Assembly: GCA_029781865.1 (NCBI GenBank)
Contig: JAKOVW010000091.1
Coordinates: 1 to 64,000 of the forward strand
Length of the DNA: 64,000 bases
Direction of reading: 5' to 3'
From: Bacteroidota bacterium
GTDB taxonomy: Bacteria; Bacteroidota; Bacteroidia; Chitinophagales; Saprospiraceae
A program made the position numbers and the translations under genes. The first letter of the stretch is position 1. Every line of letters starts with the position of its first letter. This document shows, one piece after another, positions 1 through 10,900 of this stretch. Under the pieces are notes generated by a model. The model was given only the letters and a program-made list of their open reading frames with translations. It searched no databases and had not been told where the DNA came from.

Positions 1-920
1 TCTTTTACTACTGCGGTTGCACTGGTCTTTTTACCTTTTGAATCCGTTACCGTTAGGGTATAAGTACCCGCACAAACATTATTTAAATCCTTAGTTGTAG
101 CACCAGTAGACCAGAGATAAGTAAAAGGTGTATTCGTACCATTCATAGTAGATACTATGTCTTCACTACAATCCTGAACACAATTTCCATTGACCACCAA
201 GGATAAATCACTTGGGCATTTCATTGAATCGACTGGCTCAGTATTGTTTCCGGTTTTACTTGGGCTCGCATGAACAGATGCAATTAATGGAAAACCGAAT
301 CCCGCTGATCCAAAGGCGTTCAAATCCACTGTTGTCTCATACCAAACATCATATATCCAATTTGGATAACTCGGGTTAGGAGTATAATTAGCATCGGTTG
401 ATGGTGAATTTGTAGTTAGTACATAACCATATGTATTAAAATTTACATCCAAAGATGTGGTTGCACTTTTAATACTTGAAGCACTACCGGTGAGCATTTG
501 ACCTTCACCTCCGGTTACACCCAGACAATCATAACCTGATGATGCTCCGGAACTAGCAGTTATATAATCTTGTTTGAATTCTAATTTTTTGACGCCATTT
601 TTATCATAAAGCGCTAATTGAACGTGATCGGATCCTACCAAATCTCCAAATTTATGACCATTCGGCCAGCCTATTGCTGTAGTTCCATAAGTATTATCCA
701 CAAAGGTCTTTGCAAATGTGGTTCTTAATGTAACTGTATTTTTTACCGGGTCAATTGTCCAGGTAATCTTTGCACCTACACGAGCATCATTTGTCGAACT
801 TTTGAAACATAGCTCATCTCCTGATGATTGGCCATTTAAAATTGAGCCAAAATTAAATAGCATTATACAGCAAATAATGCTAAAAACTCTTTCCAATTGG
901 TTTTTGTAAATCCGTTTCAT
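1..920 (-). CDS. secreted protein with SprB/PKD-like repeat, 3' end outside window
   Basis: The frame is open from an ATG at 918-920 to the left edge of the window (about 306 codons seen, no stop). The protein begins with a signal peptide (basic MKRIYKNQLER, hydrophobic core up to about residue 27, then NGQSSGDE). The middle is a secreted beta-type domain that I cannot name. The last visible part reads as an SprB/PKD-like repeat (VCAGTYTLTVTDSKGKK), as is common in Bacteroidota adhesins and T9SS cargo. It follows the giant gene at 1950-12851 on the same strand, so it is probably a third member of the surface island. A sorting domain would be expected beyond the left edge. Its function is unknown; the secretion call is firm. 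Confidence 0.8.
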   Translation of the reverse strand, partial: MKRIYKNQLERVFSIICCIMLFNFGSILNGQSSGDELCFKSSTNDARVGAKITWTIDPVKNTVTLRTTFAKTFVDNTYGTTAIGWPNGHKFGDLVGSDHVQLALYDKNGVKKLEFKQDYITASSGASSGYDCLGVTGGEGQMLTGSASSIKSATTSLDVNFNTYGYVLTTNSPSTDANYTPNPSYPNWIYDVWYETTVDLNAFGSAGFGFPLIASVHASPSKTGNNTEPVDSMKCPSDLSLVVNGNCVQDCSEDIVSTMNGTNTPFTYLWSTGATTKDLNNVCAGTYTLTVTDSKGKKTSATAVVK

Positions 921-1263
921 TTCACAATTAATTAGTAAGTAATAATTATTTTAATATTCCAAATATTTATTTACTCATCCCATTGAATGTTTCTGAGTGT
1001 TTTCATTAACACTACGAGAACTTCAGTTGGCATATCAATGCTATAGTAGATTCCAATTGTTATTCTTACAACAACATCTGAAAACATTTCCACCATAGCG
1101 GATTGAGTTTTGATAAAATAATACCCGTATGTATTAATAAATACAGGCGACTATTATTGAGAATTGAATTGGTTTTCTTGCTGGCATTATGCCAGTTAAA
1201 CGGCAGCTTGGTAATTCTAATTTATATATGTCAATTTCGCACTACATTACCAGAAACGAAATT
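921..1263 (-). other. leader/intergenic region of the truncated surface gene
   Basis: This stretch lies between the small ORF at 1264-1500 and the ATG at 920. It contains a palindromic element at 1179-1194 and an open frame of 41 codons (971-1096, ATG at 1094-1096, encoding a hydrophobic peptide starting MVEMFSDVVVRITIG). That frame could be a relic of the same type of leader ORF as seen upstream of the giants, but it is short and I do not call it a gene. Nothing else is seen. Confidence 0.4.
1179..1194 (-). promoter_or_regulatory. sigma-54-like element, imperfect
   Basis: On the minus strand the sequence is TGGCATAATGCCAGCA. The -24 half (TGGCAT) and the GG-N10-GC spacing fit sigma-54 promoters, but the -12 half is CAGC instead of TTGC. 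It also forms a near-palindrome (CTGGCAT..ATGCCAG). It sits about 259 bp upstream of the ATG at 920. It could be a decayed or weak sigma-54 site, or an operator. Confidence 0.35.
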
Positions 1264-1500
1264 TTAAGGCTCCCAACATTGCAGAGTCAGAAATACTTGA
1301 TTTCTAAATTGCGGGTGTCCAAAAGAACCCTTATACATTAAATTCTTGAGATTACTAATAAAATAAACTATTCTGAAATAGAGACTCAATGCTATATGAA
1401 AACAATGAAGACATAGATTCGACTTCTGTCTCTTCCTGCGATTTTTCATCAGGTCCAATAACTCATCTTTTATCAAGATGAAATGATTTGTAGTTTTCAT
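1264..1500 (-). CDS. small leader ORF of the MKTT type (78 aa), unknown function
   Basis: This ORF starts ATGAAAACTACA, the same 12 bases as the leader ORF at 21648-21962. The protein begins MKTTNHFILIKDELL. A central stretch, KSNLCLHCFH, resembles KSDLRLHSYI in the 21648-21962 ORF. It lies upstream of the truncated surface gene (ATG at 920), in the same relative position as the other two leader ORFs. Upstream, a degenerate sigma-54-like pair (AGG...TTGC, spacing one base too long) is seen near 1523-1538. The product has a basic middle and a hydrophobic patch but no clear signal peptide. It could be a real small protein, a decayed copy or a structured leader RNA that happens to be open. It belongs to no family I recognise. 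Confidence 0.4.
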   Translation of the reverse strand: MKTTNHFILIKDELLDLMKNRRKRQKSNLCLHCFHIALSLYFRIVYFISNLKNLMYKGSFGHPQFRNQVFLTLQCWEP

Positions 1501-1949
1501 AATTCAGGGACTCTAAAGCGCAAACTTAAAGACCTTTTTTGAAAATTAACACCGATTATGTTTCAAATCAAATCATATTTTTTTTTAACTTCTTTAATGA
1601 ATTAGACATAAATAATATACACATTTAATTTTATTGATTTGAGGATTTTACAAATGGTTCTTTAGAATCACATAAATATTAAATTACAGATTTCATTCTA
1701 AATTATAGAGAGAATTCAGATAACCAACCAAGTATATTGAATTTAAATGTAATAAATTATAAATTCAACTCTTGATACTTACAAATTCAAATTAACTTAT
1801 ATCAATAAAAAATAATTTCATCAATAGTACATAACCAGAAAAATAAGCGCTATTCCAATTAGTATTTATTCATTCCTGCCCTTGAATTTCCTTCAATTAA
1901 GAACGCCCATTCCTCTGAATGAGCGCCGTAATAAATAAATATAGTTCAT
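1501..1949. other. AT-rich intergenic region
   Basis: About 450 bp of very AT-rich DNA separates the end of the giant gene from the next leader. Apart from the terminator hairpin at 1904-1925 and the degenerate promoter-like pair near 1530, I see no gene or repeat. Confidence 0.6.
1904..1925 (-). terminator. hairpin terminator after the giant gene
   Basis: The arms CGCCCATTC and GAATGAGCG (one G-U pair in RNA) enclose a four-base loop, 25 bp after the stop of the 1950-12851 gene. The downstream tract is only moderately T-rich. The same arms recur after the T9SS gene at 43431. Confidence 0.6.
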
Positions 1950-4900
1950 TTACCTTGAGACCGTAAATCTTTTATGAATTACTTCATTGGTCGTTTTAAT
2001 TTCCAGGACATATTGCCCGGGAATTAAGTTCTTTATAGGTATTGATTCAATCGATTTCCCTTTTGACTTAAATTGATCCGCAGGCACGGACATAATAACT
2101 CTACCACTTTGATCGAATACTTTTGCTTCTACTTCAGTATTCAAAGGGATTTTTATTTCTACTTTCAATAATTCGCTCACTGGATTCGGATAAATGGTCA
2201 CTTTGGTCTCCTGCTTCTCCTCTTTGACATGAACTGAAATAATTTTACTGTATGTAAATGAACCGTCTTTATCCACTTGCTTTAATCTGTAATAAATGAC
2301 ACCTGAAGTATTGATATCAAAATCATCATATTCATAATCATGTGAGGCCAAATTCGGATTTGCATGAGAAGCAATTTTTTCAAGGGAAACAAAATCTTTA
2401 TCTATTTCTGTTTTACGCTCCAGTACAAAATAATCATTATCCAATTCAACACCCGTTGTCCAGTTCAACTCTACAAATTCGCCATTGTAATTTCCACTAA
2501 AATTCAGCCATTCAATCGGGAGTAATTGAGCGACTACACCTGCGTCTATGGTCGGTTTAATTTCACCAGCATAGATACTAAAGATATTTGTACTTCCGTA
2601 TCCGTTCTCACCACCTACGTCACTATCATTATCATCCTGACCAGCATGTGCTTTTGTAAAACCATACTTAGGATTTGGCAAATCAAATTTAACATAAAAC
2701 TCTCCGTCAGCTAGTCCATCTAACATAAACCTTCCATCCGGTCCCGACAGACTTTCACTGACTTTCACTCCCATGATATTAAATGCAGCGACTTTCACGT
2801 CAGCTAATGGAAGTTCATCTGAATCCTGAATTCCATTAAAATTTTTATCAATCCAAACCATATCTCCAACTTCTGATCTAATTTGAAATCCTCCAAAAAT
2901 ATTGGACACAGTTTCTCCGCTAGATAAAGAAAATTTTCTAGTAGTATTAATTCCATTTTCATGGGTAATGTCATTGTCTTTATTGGGATCATTTCCCTTA
3001 TAGGGAGCGGTTGCAGCCAACTTTACAGGTCTTTCAAATTTTAAATAATATGTTCCAGGCTTTATGCAGTCAATTGCATAATAGCCATCCATTGAAACTG
3101 TACCAGGTGTCACCTTGGTTTTCATTGTGGCCACGGTATTATTCGTTGCAGCATCAACCACAAATACATTCATACCATTAATTCCTTTCTCTTCCGGGTC
3201 AAAGACCCCATCCAAATCATTGTCCAACCAGATATATCCATCTAATTTTGCACACTTATAATACCCTGCATCCCAATTGAGATCATCTTCTCCTGGACTT
3301 AAATGAGTCTTTACCGTGGTCCCAGGTCCGTTTGCATTATCTACATCACTATCCTGAAAATCTGATGTCACATTCGGAAGTGTTTGAATCCATCCTGAAG
3401 CCGCAGTAAACTTTAAATAATAGTCTCCAGGCATAAGCTCATTAAATAAATATTTACCGGTTGAATTTGACAATACATTTTTTATAGGCAACTGAGTTAA
3501 AGCATCATATAATGTTACACTCACATCTTTTATTCCGGCCTCACCCGGGTCCTGTACTCCATCGCCGTTTTTATCAATCCATACTGAATTACCAATTGAT
3601 GCATATCTAACCATACCTGCATCATATGTGCTATCTTTTTCAAAAAGATCTATTGTAGTACATGGACCTACTCCAATTGAATTGACATCGCTGTCTATTT
3701 GGTCATCTAAACCTATATTTTGAAATGTAAATCCATAACTTGAAGCATAGGAACCTGGCTGAAATACTACATAATAATTCATTGGAACCTGAAGAAAATC
3801 AAATGCATAATTACCTAAAGCATCTGTAGTATCCTTGCGCAATAAAGTTCCATCACAATTATATAACCATGCTTCAATTCCTTTCAAGCCTGGCTCATTC
3901 GAATCCTGTAAACCATTTCCATTTAAATCATCCCATACTGTTCCTTTCAATTGTCCGGCAGGCAATTTGATTAGCGTGGGGTCATCTATGGTTCCTTTAT
4001 CCCCAGGTTCACCCGGATTTGTTCCACCTGTCAAAGAATTATTCGTAGCATTCGCACCACTATCAGATAAATCTTTGGTATCTTCAGGATCGTCGTCAGC
4101 TGATAAAACAGGATCATCGTTATTAGGTTTGTCAGCAATCGCGACTGCTTGATTATAATATTCATATTTAATCGGGTTAATAAGTAAATCCAATCCGATC
4201 TTTATTTTTTCACCCACCTGAATGGTACCACCATCAATGACTTTAAGAAACTTATAGTCAGATTTTCCATTAAATCCGGTATTCAATGTTAGTAAATTTC
4301 CACTGTTTATCAGCCAATTAAAATTCGTAATAGTGTATTCTCCAGGATACAATGGCAATGAAGATTTATAATTACCAAATTCATTGGTTATATTATCAGT
4401 TATTTGAACATCACCTAAAGTAACATTTCCATTATTCTGCATTGTCAATTCAAATTTTGCAGAAAACGTTCCATCAAGATTATTAATTACACTCAGTAAT
4501 TTTTTAGAAATTCCAATTTTTGGATTTTGTGGTAGATTTGTTTTAGTCGGATCATCTGGATCCCCATCGTTGTCAGGATCTATGTTGGTAATATCATTCG
4601 GATCATCGCTATTATCAGATACCGTATTTCCTTTAGTATCCAAACATTTTGCAGTTGCAACATTCACTACTTTACCGGTATCAATATCCAATTGAGTAAT
4701 CACATACGTTCCGGTGAAAACTATACTATTACAAGCACTAACGGCTAATACAGGAATTGGTCCTCCGAAAATCGTTATTAAAGGATCTGTCAATGCTACA
4801 TTTGATAATGTTACATTTCCTGTATTACACACTTTAAATTTATAACTAATGGTTTCACCGACATCGGCATATCCATCATTATTTAAGTCATTCCATGTTC

Positions 4901-7900
4901 CGGTTTTTTCAAGAATAATTTTCGGCACCATTGGAATCAATGTTGTTTCATCATCTGAGTTAGTAACATTCATATTCTGAGGATCCCTGGCATTTACGGT
5001 TGCCGTATTATCCTTTTTCCCGGAATCGATATCAGCTTGTGTCAAGATGTAACTTCCCTTAAATGTTGTATTGTCTGTTGCCCCTGGTGCCAGCGTAACA
5101 GGTCCACCGATTACAGTCACGATTGGATCAGTGATGATTACATTGTGCAATGTAACGTTTCCTGTATTGGTTACTTTAAAAGTATAATTGATTTTATCAC
5201 CAACATTTGCTATCCCACCCGGCGCGACAACATTCATGTCCAATATCCCGGTTTTAATCAATGAGATTGCTGCAACTTTAGGAATCGTTGTCATTTCATC
5301 ATCACTGTTTGTCACCATAATATCTTGAGGATCCTTTGCAGTTGTTATGGCGTTATTGTATTTATAACCGGCATCGATATCCATCTGCGTCAATGTATAG
5401 ACACCTGTAAATGTTCCATTATCAACAGCGCCCGGTGCTAAACTAATTGGCCCACCTAATACCGTTATTATTGGATCAATTATCATCACATTGGACAATG
5501 TGACATTTCCAGTGTTTGTCACTTTGAAGGTATAATTGATTCTATCGCCCGGATTGGCAATTCCATTCGGTGCAATAACATTCATATTCAATGCACCTGT
5601 TTTGACCAATGCTATACTCGCAATCTTTGGAATCACCGTCGTTTCATCATCTCCATTGGTTACACTTATATTTTGCGGATCTTTGCCTGTTGTAGTTGCT
5701 GTATTGTACTTAAACCCGGCATCAATATCCGCTTGCGTTAAAGTGTATACACCTGTGAAGCTTATGTTATCTGCAGCACCTGGTGCTAATGTGATAGGAC
5801 CTCCGGTAACTGTTACTATAGGATCTGTTACTTTGATATTAGTAAGAGTTACATTTCCGGTATTGGTCACCTTAAATGAATAATTAATTCGATCTCCAGG
5901 ATTAGTAATTCCATTTGGAGAAATCACATTCATATCCAACACCCCTGTCTTTACCAACGCAATGCTTGCAATTTTTGGAATCAGTGTCGTTTCATCATCA
6001 GCACTTGTTACAATTATATTCTGTGGATCCCGTCCCGTAGTCGTTGCCGTATTGTATTTAAATCCGGCATCAATATCTGGCTGCATCAACGTATAAACTC
6101 CCGTAAACGTAATGTTGTCAACAGCTCCCGGCGCCAAAGTAATCGGCCCGCCAGATACAGTAATAATCGGATCGGTTACTGCTATATTGGTAAGAGTGAC
6201 ATTTCCGGTATTGGTTACCTTGAATGTATAATTGATTTTGTCGCCTGGATTTGCAATTCCATTTGGTGCAATTGCATTCATATCCAATACCCCTGTTTTG
6301 ACTAATGCAATACTTGCAATTTTCGGAATCACTGTCGTCTCATCATCAGTACTTGTTACAATTATATTCTGTGGATCTCGTCCCGTAGTCGTTGCTGTAT
6401 TGTATTTAAATCCCGCATCGATATCTGATTGCGTCAATGTATAAACTCCCGTAAACGTAATATTGTCGGTTGCTCCAGGCGCCAATGTGATGGGTCCACC
6501 ACTAACACTAACTATCGGATCTGATACTGTGACATTGGCTAGCGTTACATTTCCCGTATTGGTTACCTTGAATGTATAATTAATCTTATCGCCCGGATTG
6601 GCTATTCCATTCGGTGAAATGACATTCATATCCAGTATTCCTGTCTTCACCAATGCGATGCCTGCCATTTTTGGAATTGATGTAGTTTCATCGTCTCCAT
6701 TGGTTACGTTTATATTCTGTGGATCTTTGCCTGTTGTAGTTGCCACATTATATTTAAACCCGGCATCAATATCTGTTTGTGTCAGGGAATAGACACCAGT
6801 AAATGTAACATTATCTGTTGCTCCGGGTGCCAATGTGATGGGCCCACCACTCACAGTAACTATTGGATCCGTTACCGTGATATTGCTTAACGTTACATTT
6901 CCTGTATTGGTTACTTTGAACGTGTAATTAATCTTATCGCCCGGATTGGCTATTCCATTCGGTGCAATGACATTCATATTCAATACCCCTGTTTTAACCA
7001 ATGCTATACCGGCCATCTTTGGAATTACCGTGGTTTCATCATCACTATTTGTTACATTTTGATTTTGAGGATCTTTTCCTGTGGTCGTTGCAACATTGTA
7101 TTTAAATCCAGCATCGATATCGGTTTGCGTCAATGTATAAACTCCAGTAAATGTTGTACTATTAGAAGCTCCAGGTGCCAATGTGATGGGCCCGCCGTTC
7201 ACCGTTACTAACGGATCTGTTATTGCAATATTGGCAAGCGTGACATTTCCCGTATTCGTCACTTTGAATGAATAATTGATTTTATCACCAACATTTGCAA
7301 CACCATTCGGTCCTATTACATTCATATCCAACACACCGGTTTTGACTAGTGCTATGCCTGCAATTTTTGGAATCAGGGTAGTTTCGTCATCTCCATTTGA
7401 TACGTTTAGATTTTGCGGATCTTTTCCCGTCGCCGTTGCGGTATTGTATTTAAATCCAGCATCTATATCCGATTGCGTCATTGTATATACACCGTTAAAA
7501 CTTATATTATCAGATGCTCCCGGTGCCAATGTAATGGGTCCACCACTAACACTAACTATCGGATCTGTTACTGTGACATTGGTTAACGTTACATTTCCTG
7601 TATTGGTCACCTTGAATGAGTAATTAATCTTATCGCCCGGATTCGCAATTCCATTTGGTGCAATGACATTGATATCAAGTACTCCATTCTTTATCATTGC
7701 AATACTTGCTATTTTGGGAATTGATGTAGTCTCATCGTCTCCATTTGTTACGCTTATATTTTGTGGATCCTTTCCCGTCGCAGTTGCTGTATTGTATTTA
7801 AATCCCGCATCTATATCTCCCTGTGTCAATGTATAAACACCTGTGAACATAACATTGTCGGTTGCTCCAGGCGCCAATGTAATGGGTCCACCACTAACAC

Positions 7901-10900
7901 TGACTATCGGATCTGTTACTGTGACATTGGTTAGCGTTACATTTCCCGTATTGGTTACCTTAAATGTGTAATTAATTTTATCACCCGGATTGGCAATTCC
8001 ATTGGGTGCTACAACATTCATATCCAGCACACCTGTTTTAATTATTGCAATGCCTGCACTTTTTGGAATAGTTGTAGTTTCATCATCACTATTTGTAACA
8101 TTTTGACTTTGAGGATCTTTAGCGTTTGTTGTTGCCGTATTGTACTTGATTCCGGAATCGATATCAGATTGAGTAAGTGTATAAACAGCAGTAAACGTAC
8201 TAATATCAGTTGCCCCCGGCAATAATGTGATTGGTCCGCCACTTACACTTACTAGCGGATCGGTAACTACCACATTGGTTAAAGTCACGTTTCCGGTATT
8301 TGTGACTTTGAACGTATAATTTATTTTATCTCCGACATTTGCTATTCCATTTGGTGCAATGACATTCATATTCAACACTCCGGTTTTCACCAAACTTATA
8401 GATGCTATTTTCGGAATTAATGTTGTTTCGTCATCAGAACTTATAACATTTTGATTTTGTGGATTTTTACCAGTTACGGTTGCAGTATTGTCTTTTTTAC
8501 CTGAATCAATATCAGCCTGAGTTAATGTGTATGTTCCAATGAAAGTTGAATTATCAGAAGTTCCGGGAGCTAACGATATTGGGCCACCACTGACGGTTAG
8601 GATTGGATCAGTTACAATTATGTTACTCAGAGTAACATTACCGTTATTGGTAACCATAAAAGTATAATTGATTTTATCACCGACATTTGCTATTCCATTT
8701 GGTGCAACAACATTCTTATCGAGTGATCCGGTTTTGATCAAGGATATTGAGCTAGATTGAATAGCGGGTATATAAGCTGTATCGCTGGCTGGTGGCAGAG
8801 ATCCACTGATCACAGTACCTGTTGCCGTAGCTGTATTAATAAAATAACCATTATTTAGATCAGGTTGTTTTACCGTATGAGTTGCAGAATAGATCCATGT
8901 TTCATTTTGATCGAGGATTGAATCATTGTTCAAATCGCCAGCTACATACGTTAAACTTCCATTATCTGCAAGAGGATCTGTTACGACAACATTGCTAATG
9001 GGTAGATTACCGGTGTTATTGATAGTTATGGAATAAGTCAGCAAATCACCTTTTGAATCAAAATGATTTGGATTTGTCGTGCTGGTTTTAATCAAATTCC
9101 ACGAAGGCATAGCTGGTGTTACAGTAAACGATGCATTGCAGGTTCTTGGAGCACTGCAAGAATTTGTATATGTAAAGGTGACCGTTTTAGTTCCTCCTAA
9201 ACAATTATCAGGAGCACCTGAGTTATTATTTGATAATAATCCATTGCATCCACCATTTGCATTTGCCGTTGCCAACCAGGATGCAAATTTTGAATCAATC
9301 ACTGCTTGACCCTGGCAAGGCGGTTCGGTTACATTCACGGGACAATTCAAAGATATAGATGCGGGCGAATTAACTGTAAAAGTTGCAGAGCAAGTTTTAG
9401 CCGCCTCGCAGCTGCTTGTTACAGTAAAAATTACTGTTTTGGATCCTCCACAAGCTGAAGGTGCACCAGTGCTATTATTTGACAGCCCTGGATTACACCC
9501 ACCACTCATTGTTGCTGTTGCCAACCAGGATGCATATTTTGCATTGATCACCGATTGCGTTTGACAAGATGCTTCGGTTACGTTACCGGGACAGTTTAGA
9601 ACTACAGCAGACGGAGAAGCCACTGTAAAAACTGAAGAGCAGGTAGTTGTAAAGGGTATACATGTTCCCGTGTACGTAAAAGTTACCGTTTTACTTGCAC
9701 CACAAGCTGATGGTATCCCACTTCCATTATTTGTTAAAACTCCATCGCAACCACCTGCTGCAGTTACCGATGCCAACCAGGCAGCATATTTTGTATTAAT
9801 TGTCGATTGCAATTGGCATGAAGATTCATTTTGAGAAGCCGGACAATTTAAAACGACTAATGAGTAATCTTCAACTTCACCATCAGATGCACTCACAATA
9901 GATCGTTCATCTATATTTGGTGTGCTCGTATCATCATTTAAATTATCTGTGGTTAGTCGAAGCCTAAGATAATGTGATCCAATAGGACCACTTATGTTTA
10001 CACCTGACCAAGTCAAATTAACATCTCCAGAATAACCATTTGCAAGCGTTACTTTTTGAATTTCTGAAGCTTTAAACACGCCATCTCCATTAAGATCAAT
10101 CCACGCGTAAAGATTAGCTGCAGATCCGGTTGTATTAAGTACATTTTTCACCAGTATACTTATATTTTGAGGACCTCCATTTGTAATATTGGGAAAACTC
10201 AGAATTCCATTTTCATCGTCGAGATTATCCAGATCATCCCCATTGGCCTCTACAGTTGGAATTGGCCCTGAATCGCCATCATCCACTGTATTTATATTGA
10301 GATGAGTACAATCCAAAATATGGGATGGAGTTCCATATGAGGATGGTGCATCACTATAATCCGTTTCTAAAATCGCGGTGAATTGTATAGAAAAAATAAC
10401 GTGTACGTCATCAGAAGTCGGAACAGCCGTATTGCTCTTTATTTGATCAAATCCTGATCCACCCACAATTGCAGGGTTATGTGTTTCACTATGTGTAGTT
10501 GTTCCTACATAAATGTTACCACCTTTAACGCATAAGTGATTTGCACCTCTTGGATCACCTGTATCTCCCAAATAATCATTGTACGGACCTCCAATATTCG
10601 TTGCGTATTTTAGAGTGGATACATTTTCATTAAATCCTGCAAAAAATATATCCAACCCACCACTATTTGTTGCACTATAAAATGACTCATTCTTTAAATT
10701 CACCGTGGGTATCCCGACTGCATCCTGAGCTGTAGTTCCAAATACTAAATAAAATGAAACTTGCGTTCCCGCACAATTGATTTGAGTCACTTCTTTGATT
10801 CCAGCTCCGATATCATTTCCACTTCCACCGAAAAAAGTAGCTTTATAACTTGCAGATCCCCCAGTAGTACTAGCTAAACCAACTATGACATCGGTTCCCC

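Noticed and set aside
971-1096. 41-codon hydrophobic ORF upstream of the truncated gene
   Set aside because: Too short to support as a gene. The similarity to other leader ORFs is faint.
5536-7623. Plus-strand ORFs of about 115 codons spaced at multiples of 345 bp
   Set aside because: They are antisense frames of the 345-bp repeats, which happen to lack stops on that strand. The sense frame is one continuous protein with clear domains.
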